Assembly (NCBI RefSeq): GCF_000430805.1
Contig: NZ_KE387261.1
Location: forward strand, 57,584-121,583
Reading direction: 5' to 3'
Source of the DNA: Chitinilyticum aquatile DSM 21506
GTDB lineage: Bacteria > Pseudomonadota > Gammaproteobacteria > Burkholderiales > Chitinibacteraceae
DNA length: 64,000 nucleotides
Positions 26,296 to 34,500 of this stretch are shown in pieces. The notes beneath the pieces were generated by a model. That model was not told the origin of the DNA. It made no database searches and saw only the letters and a program-made list of their open reading frames with translations. Position 1 is the first letter of the stretch. Each line of letters opens with the position of its first letter. The translations under genes were made by a program, and so were the position numbers.

Positions 26296-26763
26296 CTAGA
26301 ACCACGCTCCGCCGTGGGCGCCGATGACTCCGCCGACCGTGGCAATAAGCCCCGGAGCCAGCAGCAGCCAGTGCATGCGCTGCAACAGCCGCATCGCCCC
26401 CGCCGGGTCGTGCCTGGCGCGCTCATGCAGTTTGCGGTGCAGGACGATGGGTTCCAGCACGAAGAGCATCAGCGTGAACACCGCCCAGGTAGCGATCATT
26501 GCCCACAGCCACCAGGTATCCAGCAGCCGCGCCCAGCCATCGCTGAGCCAGAGCATCGCCAGCCCGGAGACGAGTGCAAGTTGGGTCGTGATGCGCGCCT
26601 GCGTGGCAAAGCGCCGCTCCAGCGCATCAAACGTGGCGTAGTCGCTGCCTTGTCTGTGCAGCGCGGGCAACAGCACGGTGGTGACAAACGCCACGCCACC
26701 GATCCACAGCAGCACGGCCAGCACATGCAGGCCGCGCCAGAGTGCGTAGGCATTCCATTCCAT
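26296..26763 (-). CDS. CopD-like four-helix membrane protein
   Basis: A 155-residue inner-membrane protein with four helices (about 8-28, 55-75, 84-104 and 130-150). The N-terminal L-W-R-G-L-H-V-L-A-V-L-L-W-I-G-G-V-A-F, with a membrane His, is typical of CopD-like and related four-helix proteins; the charged R-R-F-A-T-Q-A-R segment connects helices 1 and 2. Genes of this kind are often found beside NnrS/hemerythrin genes, as here, which hints at a role in haem- or metal-linked NO resistance; that is inference. ATG at 26763 is the only good start. No cleavable signal peptide. Confidence 0.7.
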   Translation of the reverse strand: MEWNAYALWRGLHVLAVLLWIGGVAFVTTVLLPALHRQGSDYATFDALERRFATQARITTQLALVSGLAMLWLSDGWARLLDTWWLWAMIATWAVFTLMLFVLEPIVLHRKLHERARHDPAGAMRLLQRMHWLLLAPGLIATVGGVIGAHGGAWF

Positions 26764-26789
26764 CTATTTCCCCATGTATTAACAATTGA

Positions 26790-26930
26790 TCTTCAGACAT
26801 GTACATCCGGCTACGACGACCTGCCGGCGTGCCGGGGGATTCCCTGCGGTCAGGGCCGTCATCCGGCAATGCCATGTCAGTTGCTGCCGTCCTGGGTCCG
26901 GCTTGCGCGGGGATGCCGAGCAAAACGAGG
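26790..26930. repeat. Possible degenerate dispersed repeats in the nsrR upstream gap
   Basis: Two stretches resemble the common 'ATCCCCGCGCAAGCCGG' type intergenic repeat (sense-strand reading G-I-P-A-Q-A-G). The match is partial and both copies have drifted. The rest of the 26764-27200 gap contains only the palindrome copy at 26976 and no gene I can support. Confidence 0.3.
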
Positions 26931-26975
26931 CCGCCAAGACTTCATCCAAAGAAGGGCGTGCTGCTGAAAATTGAA

Positions 26976-27024
26976 GGGTATTGCCACACAGCTCTTTGCA
27001 TTAAATGGTTATATGGCAATACCT
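26976..27024. repeat. 49-bp palindrome family, copy 5
   Basis: GGGTAT-N9-GCT-N13-GGT-N9-ATACCT. GGTATTGCC pairs perfectly with GGCAATACC (9 bp); the inner arms have drifted. Located in the nsrR upstream gap. Confidence 0.85.
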
Positions 27025-27212
27025 GTGTTTTTCTTGTTTGGGCGCTGCGCTGCCACAACCGCGCCCTTGCCAGCCTTCCGGCCCGGGTCGTCTGCGTGAC
27101 CTTGCTGTTTCCGGGGGCAGGGCAGGGCCGGAGCGAGGGTGCGGGACAGGTTCGCTCCGTTTTCACTGGCCAGGTGCCCGCTCTGCCGGCCGTGAACACG
27201 ATGTATCTTGCA

Positions 27213-27235
27213 AAGTTATATTTAAAGTACAATAT
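27213..27235. promoter_or_regulatory. Predicted NsrR operator upstream of nsrR
   Basis: AAGTTATATTT-A-AAGTACAATAT has the 11-1-11 dyad architecture of NsrR sites (half-site AAGATGYATTT); the left half matches 9 of 11 positions. It is 30 bp upstream of the nsrR ATG and would give autorepression. Confidence 0.6.
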
Positions 27236-27264
27236 TTCTATCCCTCCCCGCAACGAGCACCGTC

Positions 27265-27717
27265 ATGCGCCTGAATGCCTTTACCGATTACTGCCTGCGC
27301 ACGCTGATCTATCTGGCCGTGCAACCGGAAGGCCTGGCGACGCGCGCGCAGATTGCGGCGGCCTACGGGGTGTCGGACAACCACCTGATGAAGGTCGTGC
27401 ATTTTCTGGGCAAGGCCGGTCTGATCGAGACCTTGCGCGGCCGTGGTGGCGGCATGAAGCTGGCCCGCGCGCCTGCGGATATCCGCATCGGTGCGCTGGT
27501 GCGCCTGTGCGAGGATGACGCGCCGATTGTCGAGTGTTTCGAGGAAGGCGGCGGAGGCTGTCGCATCGACGGAATGTGCGTGCTCAAGCGCGCGCTGTTC
27601 GAAGCCCGCGAGGCGATGTATGGCGCGCTGGACCGCTATACGCTGGCTGACCTGACCAGCAATCGCGACGCACTCGCCACGCAGCTGGGGGTGATCCCGC
27701 TGGTGCTGGCGGACTGA
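27265..27717 (+). CDS. nsrR: Rrf2-family NO-sensing repressor
   Basis: Transcriptional repressor whose Fe-S cluster is destroyed by NO. The 150-residue protein has the Rrf2 winged HTH (F-T-D-Y-C-L-R-T-L-I-Y-L-A at the start; recognition region Y-G-V-S-D-N-H-L-M-K-V-V) and three C-terminal Cys (C91, C99, C105), matching the NsrR cluster-ligand pattern, with only slightly different spacing. Context is decisive: it sits beside hemerythrin, DUF2249, Ric and NnrS genes, and NsrR-type dyads lie upstream of itself and of the DUF2249-ric-nnrS operon. Strong identification. Confidence 0.92.
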   Translation: MRLNAFTDYCLRTLIYLAVQPEGLATRAQIAAAYGVSDNHLMKVVHFLGKAGLIETLRGRGGGMKLARAPADIRIGALVRLCEDDAPIVECFEEGGGGCRIDGMCVLKRALFEAREAMYGALDRYTLADLTSNRDALATQLGVIPLVLAD

Positions 27718-27747
27718 CGCCGTCGCACATCCGGTTTCATGCAATAA

Positions 27748-27796
27748 GGGTATTGCTGTGTAGCCATTTCAGGATAAGGGCTACAGGGTAATACCC
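27748..27796. repeat. 49-bp palindrome family, copy 6 (near-perfect example)
   Basis: GGGTAT-N9-GCC-N13-GGC-N9-ATACCC. AAGGGTATT/AATACCCTT (9 bp, from 27746) and TGTAGCC/GGCTACA (7 bp) pair perfectly. It lies between the convergent nsrR and hemerythrin genes with no T-tract. Confidence 0.9.
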
Positions 27797-27820
27797 TTTC
27801 TTTATTCCAGGTTGATCTGC

Positions 27821-28201
27821 TTAGCCACCCGTCGTACCGGCGCTGCTGGCGAGCAGCTCCAGCGCCGGAAACAGCTCGCGTTCTTCAAAGCGCACATGCG
27901 CTTCCAGCCGCTGGGCGAATTCCGCCAGTGCGGCCAGTTCGCCCTTCTGAAGCCGGTGCATCAGCGCGCGCAGTGCGGCGTGGTCGTCATCGAAGCGCTC
28001 GGCCAGTTGCGGGAGCGCGGCCAGCGTCGGTGCGAACTGTGTTTCTTCTTCAACAAAGTGCTTTTCCAAGTCGCCGAGAAAGGTGATTGAGGGCAGCAGG
28101 CCGGCCAGCTCGTCGGCTTGTGCACGCTGGATGCGCTTGGCCAGCACCAGCGCCGGGTGGTGTTCGCGCGAGAAATGGATCAGTGCCGGGCTGCGTTTCA
28201 T
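27821..28201 (-). CDS. Hemerythrin-like (HHE) domain protein
   Basis: A 126-residue four-helix-bundle protein with a non-haem di-iron site. Ligand motifs: H-F-S-R-E-H-H (helix A), H-F-V-E-E-E (helix B), D-D-D-H (helix C) and H-V-R-F-E-E-R-E-L-F-P (helix D). In nitrosative-stress clusters such proteins bind or reduce O2/NO or repair Fe-S clusters. It is transcribed divergently from the DUF2249-ric-nnrS operon and shares a 117-bp promoter region with NsrR-type sites, so it probably belongs to the same regulon. Confidence 0.85.
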   Translation of the reverse strand: MKRSPALIHFSREHHPALVLAKRIQRAQADELAGLLPSITFLGDLEKHFVEEETQFAPTLAALPQLAERFDDDHAALRALMHRLQKGELAALAEFAQRLEAHVRFEERELFPALELLASSAGTTGG

Positions 28202-28223
28202 GGTGTGGTTCCTGTCCTTGTCC

Positions 28224-28262
28224 CGATTTTAAACATGCAAATATTTTACATATTTAAAATCG
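28224..28262. promoter_or_regulatory. Large dyad in the hemerythrin/DUF2249 divergent promoter
   Basis: CGATTTTAAA and TTTAAAATCG are perfect 10-bp inverted repeats 19 bp apart. Inside lies a second dyad, ATGCAAAT-A-TTTTACAT, close to the NsrR 11-1-11 core. It starts 23 bp from the hemerythrin ATG. Confidence 0.55.
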
Positions 28263-28270
28263 CCGTGCAT

Positions 28271-28293
28271 AATGTGCTTTCAAAATGCATCTT
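28271..28293. promoter_or_regulatory. Predicted NsrR operator upstream of the DUF2249-ric-nnrS operon
   Basis: AATGTGCTTTC-A-AAATGCATCTT: the right half is the exact complement of the NsrR half-site AAGATGCATTT, the left half matches 7 of 11. It ends 26 bp before the ATG. Confidence 0.7.
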
Positions 28294-28318
28294 AAAACCC
28301 TAGCAAGCGGAGAATCCC

Positions 28319-28588
28319 ATGGCTCACGATTGTTCCATTCCCGTCATCCAGGACGGCACCTACACCTTTGACGCGCGCGGCATCGCCCGCCGTTTCCGCC
28401 ACGCGGCGATTTTTGGTGCGCTCAACGCCTTGCAGCCCGGCGAAACCATGCGTTTCTGCAACGACCATGACCCGCTGCCGCTACTGGCGCAGATCGAGCA
28501 ATTCTTCGGCCCGCGCGTGCGCATCGAATACGTGCAGCGCGAGCCGGGCGAGATCGTGATTGATTTCCGCATCCTGGCTGCGGCCTGA
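28319..28588 (+). CDS. DUF2249 small protein
   Basis: An 89-residue cytosolic protein of the DUF2249 family (TusA/SirA-like fold), with the central G-E-T-M-R-F-C-N-D-H-D-P-L-P-L-L segment and a C-terminal I-V-I-D-F-R-I strand. Such proteins are often next to nnrS, hemerythrin and ric genes and are presumed to aid redox or metal-cluster repair. The ATG has an AGCGGAGAAT upstream site. It is the first gene of a likely three-gene operon (23-bp gap to ric). Confidence 0.82.
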   Translation: MAHDCSIPVIQDGTYTFDARGIARRFRHAAIFGALNALQPGETMRFCNDHDPLPLLAQIEQFFGPRVRIEYVQREPGEIVIDFRILAAA

Positions 28589-28611
28589 AGAAACTGAAGG
28601 AGACCGCAGCC

Positions 28612-29334
28612 ATGACGACACCGCAAACCGTTCCCCTGGACGCCGAGCAGGCCATCGGCCAGATCGCTGTGGCGCTGCCCGGATCGACCGCCGTATTCCG
28701 ACGGCTCAAGCTCGACTACTGCTGTGGCGGCCAGATCAGCCTCAAGCAGGCCGCTGCCGACAAGGGGCTGGATGTGCAGACCATCCTCGCCGAGCTGGCC
28801 ACGCTGCAGCGCAGCGATGCCGCGCCACAATTCGCCAGCGCTTCCGAGCTGATCGACCACATTCTGGTTCGTTTCCACGACGTGCACCGTGCCCAGCTGC
28901 CCGAGCTGATCGCGATGGCGAAGCGGGTCGAAGCCGTGCACCGCGACCATCCGGAAACGCCGGCCGGGCTGGCTGCGTTGCTGACGGAGATCGAAGGCGA
29001 GCTGCTGGCGCACATGCAGAAGGAAGAGCAGGTGCTGTTCCCGATGCTGAAATCGGGTGGGAATCCTTTTGTCGTGCATCCGATCGGCATGATGCGCAGC
29101 GAGCACGTCGAACACGGCGCGAATCTGGACAAACTGGCCGCGCTGACTCATGACATGACACCACCCGCCGACGCGTGCACCACCTGGCGTGCGCTCTATG
29201 CGGGCCTGCGGCAGCTGGCGGATGATCTTGTCAGCCACATCCATCTGGAAAACAACGTGCTGTTCCCGCAGTTCGAAGCGCCGCCGGCAGATACCGGCTG
29301 TGGTTCGGGTGGCTGCGCGTGCAGCGGGGAGTAA
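28612..29334 (+). CDS. ytfE: Iron-sulfur cluster repair di-iron protein (Ric/ScdA/YtfE)
   Basis: Di-iron protein that repairs Fe-S clusters damaged by NO or oxidants; the E. coli enzyme also reduces NO. The 240-residue protein has the N-terminal ScdA_N domain with D-Y-C-C-G-G (C37, C38), followed by an HHE bundle with H-x-x-H-R and H-M-Q-K-E-E and the later H-x-x-x-E ligands. Unusual is a Cys-rich C-terminal tail (C-G-S-G-G-C-A-C) not present in E. coli YtfE. It lies 4 bp upstream of the nnrS start, so coupling is likely. Confidence 0.9.
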   Translation: MTTPQTVPLDAEQAIGQIAVALPGSTAVFRRLKLDYCCGGQISLKQAAADKGLDVQTILAELATLQRSDAAPQFASASELIDHILVRFHDVHRAQLPELIAMAKRVEAVHRDHPETPAGLAALLTEIEGELLAHMQKEEQVLFPMLKSGGNPFVVHPIGMMRSEHVEHGANLDKLAALTHDMTPPADACTTWRALYAGLRQLADDLVSHIHLENNVLFPQFEAPPADTGCGSGGCACSGE

Positions 29335-29338
29335 GGCC

Positions 29339-30589
29339 ATGATCATCCGCCCTGACAAGCTATCTGTTAGTGCGCCGCCGCCGGATCTGTCACAGGGCGG
29401 ATTATCGCTGCGCCTGCTTTCGCTGGCCCCGCATCGCGCCGGCTTCTTTCTCGGCGGCGGCGTGCTGCTGCTGGCCTTGCTGTGGTGGCTGCTGGAGCTG
29501 GCAGGGCGCACTTTTGGCATGAGCGTTTCGCAGCTGCCGCCGAGTTTCCTGCACGGGCAGCTGATGCTGGGCGGTTTTTTCCCGCTGTTCATGCTGGGCT
29601 TCATCTACACCGCCGGGCCGAAGTGGCTGGGTGTGGCGCCGCCGGCCACGCCGGCCTGGCTCGCCGCCATCGTGCCCTATGCGCTGGGTAGCGTCGGGCT
29701 GCTGCTGGCAACGCGCTTGCCCATCCTCTGGGCTGGCGCCAGTGTGTTGCAGGCACTGGCCTGGCTGTGGGCCTGCCTGATCTGGGCCGGGCGCATCCGC
29801 GCCAGCCACGCGCCGGACCGCAAGCACGCCATGCTGATTCTGGCAGCCTTCGCGTTGGGGGTAACGGCGCTGGCGCTGTACGCCTTTGTGGCCATCACTG
29901 CGCAGTGGCAGTGGCTTGCGCACTCTGAGACCCTGCTGCTGTGGGGCATGCTGCTGCCGGTGTTTCTGGTGGTCTGCCACCGCATGCTGCCGTTTTTCTC
30001 GGCAAACGTGCTGCAGCCCTATGTGTCCTGGCGGCCGGACTGGTTGCTGTACATGATGGTTGGCGGGGTATGGCTCCATGGCCTTTTAAGTGTATTGGCT
30101 GTAGCGACATACCCTGTTGATGCAGCGCTGGCCGCGCTGCTGCTGTACACCAGCTGGCGCTGGCAGTTGCGCAAATCATTCCGTGTGCCGCTGCTGGCGA
30201 TGCAGCACATCGCCTTTCTGTGGGCCGGGCTGGGAATGGCGCTGCTGGTGCTGGAAACCGGCCCGATTGTTTTGCCCCTCAGCGGCTCTGGTCATGCCGG
30301 CCTGCACGCGCTGGCGCTGGGTTTCATGCTGTCCATGCTGCTGGCCTTCGTCACCCGCGTCACGCTCGGCCACTCCGGCCGCGCCCTCGTCGCCGGCCGG
30401 CTGACGTGGACGCTGTTCTGTCTGCTGCAGACCCTGACGCTGCTGCGCCTCCTGGGCGAATGGCTGCCCGTGCTGCGCATGCCATTGCTGCTGCTTGCCG
30501 CCGGCGGCATCGTCCTGACGCTCGCGCTCTGGTCTGCCCGCCACCTGCCGATGTACCTGCAACCCAGGCCGGACGGGAAGGAGGGGTGA
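29339..30589 (+). CDS. nnrS: NnrS-family NO-resistance membrane protein
   Basis: Haem- and copper-containing 12-helix membrane protein that protects against nitrosative stress by family knowledge. The 416-residue protein starts at the ATG 29339 (TAAGG site) and shows H-G-Q-L-M-L-G-G-F-F-P-L-F-M-L-G-F-I-Y-T (helix 2), C-H-R-M-L-P-F-F-S-A-N-V-L (mid-protein), and G-H-A-G-L-H-A-L-A-L-G-F. Last gene of the NsrR operon. Oddly, codons 243-259 coincide with a 49-bp palindromic-repeat match and use rarer A/T-ending codons. The repeat at 30601 follows the stop. Confidence 0.9.
   Translation: MIIRPDKLSVSAPPPDLSQGGLSLRLLSLAPHRAGFFLGGGVLLLALLWWLLELAGRTFGMSVSQLPPSFLHGQLMLGGFFPLFMLGFIYTAGPKWLGVAPPATPAWLAAIVPYALGSVGLLLATRLPILWAGASVLQALAWLWACLIWAGRIRASHAPDRKHAMLILAAFALGVTALALYAFVAITAQWQWLAHSETLLLWGMLLPVFLVVCHRMLPFFSANVLQPYVSWRPDWLLYMMVGGVWLHGLLSVLAVATYPVDAALAALLLYTSWRWQLRKSFRVPLLAMQHIAFLWAGLGMALLVLETGPIVLPLSGSGHAGLHALALGFMLSMLLAFVTRVTLGHSGRALVAGRLTWTLFCLLQTLTLLRLLGEWLPVLRMPLLLLAAGGIVLTLALWSARHLPMYLQPRPDGKEG
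30066..30114. repeat. 49-bp palindrome match inside nnrS
   Basis: GGGTAT-N9-GCC-N13-GGC-N9-ATACCC lies in frame inside the coding sequence. GGGTATG/CATACCC pair (7 bp). Its reverse complement resembles copy 1 closely (GGGTATGTCGCT then TGTA/ACA, GCC, and AAAGGCC in the second arm). Codons here (ctt, tta, agt, gta, ttg, gct, gta) differ from the ctg/gcc-rich flanks. Confidence 0.7.
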
Positions 30590-30600
30590 TATACGGGGTG

Positions 30601-30649
30601 GTATATATCGCTACAGCCTATTTAAATAATGGCATATGGCGATATACAT
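30601..30649. repeat. 49-bp palindrome family, copy 7
   Basis: GTATAT-N9-GCC-N12-GGC-N10-ATACAT. TATATCGC pairs with GCGATATA (8 bp). Placed 12 bp after the nnrS stop, where it could end or stabilise the transcript. Confidence 0.8.
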
Positions 30650-30710
30650 AGTATTTTATCCGGGTCCCGCCTCCGATTACGCTGCGCAAATCGAAGCTGC
30701 ACGGGCTGCG

Positions 30711-31250
30711 TTATCGTGAAGGCGTCCCTATAAAGGCGATACCGCAGCGATCACTGCTGACTCCAACGTAGCCGATAAAGGTTTCGTCATACAGTGCGGC
30801 TTGTACAGTATTTTGTTCTATACCGAGCTCGATGAGATATGCCCCTCTGTCTTGTTCCCACTTGTCCCAGTCGAACGAAAAGGCGAACAGCTCTTGTTGC
30901 TTTTCAAGCAAAGGTTGAAGGCGTGTGAGTTCTTCGGTTGAGTAGAACTCCGATGGTGCCTGATCGAGCTTTAGCTCGTTGCATCGTCTGCAGAGGGATA
31001 CAAGATTTCCTGGCACTAGATGCCCTCCACGCGCCATCGGTACATGGTGGTCTATGCACAGATTGGGAGGCGAGCCCAATTCCTGAGTTGATTTTTCTAA
31101 CATCCCGCACTTGAAGCAACGATTACCAAAATGCTCAAAGAATCGACGCTTGAATAAATCTTGGATGGCTCTGAATTTATATGGCTGGAAAAGGGCTTGT
31201 TTTTCCTTTTGTCGCTGTCCTGAGTATGTTTCTGAGCTTGTATGAGCCAT
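30711..31250 (-). CDS. HNH endonuclease
   Basis: A 179-residue HNH nuclease. The core is C-F-K-C-G, I-D-H-H-V-P-M-A-R-G-G-H, G-N-L-V-S-L-C-R-R-C-N-E-L-K: a treble-clef with two Cys pairs for structural zinc and the catalytic H-H/N/H. The flanks are helical with a Lys-rich N-terminus. ATG at 31250 is preferred over the TTG at 31265. It sits alone, on the opposite strand, between nnrS and narG and has AT-richer codon use. No methylase or other defence gene is adjacent, so its role (restriction, mobile element or phage remnant) is open. Confidence 0.75.
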   Translation of the reverse strand: MAHTSSETYSGQRQKEKQALFQPYKFRAIQDLFKRRFFEHFGNRCFKCGMLEKSTQELGSPPNLCIDHHVPMARGGHLVPGNLVSLCRRCNELKLDQAPSEFYSTEELTRLQPLLEKQQELFAFSFDWDKWEQDRGAYLIELGIEQNTVQAALYDETFIGYVGVSSDRCGIAFIGTPSR

Positions 31251-31314
31251 TGTTTTACTTAGCAAAAATGCTGAGGTGGCGAGGATTTGTTATGGTGGCA
31301 AGCTAAAGTGCTGA

Positions 31315-31328
31315 TTTTCATGTGTCAA
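31315..31328. promoter_or_regulatory. Weak FNR-like site upstream of narG
   Basis: TTTTC-ATGT-GTCAA keeps outer bases of the FNR dyad TTGAT-N4-ATCAA but misses several. It lies 188 bp from the narG start. Evidence is poor. Confidence 0.2.
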
Positions 31329-31515
31329 GTGACTGCGGTTGGTTCTGATGTGGTTGCATCTTCTTCGCTCCCTTCCGCCCTCACCCAAAAGAACTAGTCC
31401 GCTCTAGCCCGTCCACGCGGGAGCCATGCTGCCTTTGGCGAATGTAGCGCTGGCGGCCACAGGCGTAGCCTGACAGGTGTGCAAAAAACGCCTGAACGGC
31501 CCTTGTGGAGGCTCC

Positions 31516-34500
31516 ATGAGTCATTTTCTTGATCGTCTGAAATTCCTCTCCCGCACGGTCGATACCTTTGCCGATGGCCATGGTGCTGTCGTCGCGGAAG
31601 ATCGCCAGTGGGAAAACGCTTACCGTGCGCGCTGGCAGCAGGACAAAGTGGTCCGCTCCACGCACGGGGTGAACTGTACCGGGTCCTGTAGCTGGCGCGT
31701 GTTCGTGAAGAACGGCCTGATTACCTGGGAACTGCAGCAGACCGACTACCCGCGCACCCGCCCGGATCTGCCCAACCATGAGCCGCGCGGCTGTCCGCGT
31801 GGCGCGTCGTATTCCTGGTATGTGTATTCCGCCCAGCGCGTGAAATATCCGCTGATCCGCGGCAAGCTGGTGGAAATGTGGCGCGAAGCGCGCCAGACCA
31901 TGGATCCGCTTACCGCCTGGGAATACATCAGCCAGAATCCGGAACGCGCCAAGGCCTACAAATCCATCCGTGGCCAGGGCGGTTTCGTGCGCGCGGACTG
32001 GGATACCGCCACCGAGATCATCGCGGCGGCCAATGCCTACACGATTAAGGAATACGGCCCGGACCGCATTATCGGCTTCTCGCCGATTCCGGCGATGTCG
32101 ATGGTGTCCTACGCCGCCGGTAGTCGCTACCTCAGCCTGATCGGTGGCGTGTGCATGTCGTTCTACGACTGGTATTGCGATTTGCCGCCGGCGTCACCAC
32201 AAGTCTGGGGCGAGCAGACCGACGTTCCCGAATCCGCCGACTGGTACAACTCGACCTACCTGATGGTGTGGGGCTCGAATGTACCGATGACGCGCACCCC
32301 CGATGCCCACTTCTACACCGAAGTGCGCTACAAGGGCACCAAGACCGTAGCCGTATCGTCCGATTTCGGTGAAATGGCCAAGTTCGGCGACATCTGGCTG
32401 GCCCCGAAGCAGGGTACCGATGCCGCGCTGGCGATGGCGATGGGCCATGTGGTGCTCAACGAATTCCACAAGACGGGCAAGAGCGAGTACTTCAAGTCGT
32501 ACGGCAAGCAGTACACCGACTTCCCGATGCTGGTAATGCTGAAAGACAACGGCCAGGGGCTGGTTGGCGACCATTACCTGCGCGCCTCGCACCTGTCCGG
32601 TCACGACGATGCGAATAATCCCGACTGGAAAACGCTGCTGATCGACGAGAAGACCGGCGACATCGTTGTTCCAAATGGAACAGTGGGCTTGCGCTGGGGC
32701 GAGCAGGGCGAGAATGTCGGCAAGTGGAATCTGGAACTGAAGGCCGCCGATGGTCGCGAGATTGATCCGCTGCTGTCGCTCAAAGACAAGAGCGACGAGA
32801 TTGTCAGCGTCGGCTTCCCGTACTTTGGTGGCGAGCACAATGATGTTCTGTTCCGGAACGTCCCGGCCAAGCGCATCACGCTGAAAGACGGTTCATCGGT
32901 GCTGGTGGCGACCGTGTATGACCTGATGCTGGCCAACTACGGCGTGGACAATGGCCACGGAGGTGGCAATGTTGCGACGTCCTACGATCAGGACATCCCC
33001 TACACCCCGAAGTGGCAGGAAAAGCACACCGGCGTGAAGGGCATCGACGTGGAAACCGTCGCGCGCGAGTTTGCCGACAACGCCGACAAGACGCACGGCA
33101 AGAGCATGGTGATCGTCGGTGCGGCGCTGAACCACTGGTATCACATGGACATGACCTACCGCGGCATCATCAACCTGCTGATGATGTGCGGCTGTGTCGG
33201 CCAGAGCGGTGGCGGCTGGGCGCATTACGTCGGTCAGGAAAAGCTGCGCCCGCAACAGGGCTGGGTGCCGCTGGCCTTTGCGACCGACTGGAACCGTCCG
33301 CCGCGTCACATGAATTCCACCAGCTTCTTCTACAACCACACCAGCCAGTGGCGCCATGAAAAGCTGGGCGTGAACGAAATTCTCAGCCCGACCGCACAGG
33401 CTGCCAAGTTCAAGGGCATGGCGCTGCTGGATTTCAATGCCAAGTCCGAACGCATGGGCTGGCTGCCGTCCGCCCCGCAGCTGGAAACCAACCCGCTGGA
33501 AGTGACCCGAGCGGCCGCGGCTGCCGGCAAGGATCCGGTGGCCTACGCCGTCGAGAATCTGAAGGCCGGCACCTTGAACATGTCCTGTGATGATCCGGAC
33601 AATCCGCGCAACTTCCCGCGCAATATGTTCGTGTGGCGCTCCAATATTCTGGGTTCTTCCGGCAAGGGGCACGAGTATTTCCTCAAGTACCTGCTGGGCA
33701 CGCAGAACGCGCTGTTCGACAATGAAGCCGACGGCATCAAGCCGACTGAAGTGAAGGTGCGCCCGGCAGCGGAAGGCAAGCTCGATCTTTTGACCGTGCT
33801 GGATTTCCGCATGAGCACCACGTGTCTCTACGCCGACATCGTGCTGCCCACCGCGACCTGGTACGAAAAGGACGACCTGAACACGTCCGACATGCACCCC
33901 TTCATCCACCCGCTCTCTGAAGCCGTGCAGCCGCTGTGGCAGGCCAAGAGCGACTGGGAAATCTACAAGCTGATTGCCAAGCGCCTCACGGAAATCGGCG
34001 GGCCGGTACTGGGGACGCAGAAGGATCTGGTGCTGGTGCCATTGCTGCACGACACCCCGGGGGAACTGGGCCAGCCGCTGGAGCCGAAGGACTGGAAAAA
34101 GGGCGAATGCGACCTGCTGCCGGGCAAGACCGCGCCGAATATGGTGGTGGTCGAGCGCGACTACACCCGCATTTTTGAGAAATTCACCTCGATTGGCCCG
34201 CTGCTGGAAAAAGCCGGCAACGGCGGCAAGGGGATTGCGTGGAAAACCGAGCACGAGGTGCATGAACTCGCCGGACTGAACGGCAAGGCGGCCAACGGCC
34301 AGCCCAGGCTGGAAAGCGCGATCGATGCCGCGGAAATGATCCTGACGCTGGCTCCGGAAACCAACGGCCACGTTGCCGTGAAGGCCTGGGATGCGCTCTC
34401 GAAGATCACCGGGCGCGATCACAAGCATCTGGCAATTCCGCGCGAGCACGACAAGATCAGGTTCAGGGATGTGCAGGCGCAGCCGCGCAAGATCATCTCC

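Noticed and set aside
31315..31328. FNR site for narG
   Set aside because: Kept only as a weak feature; several core bases of TTGAT-N4-ATCAA are missing.
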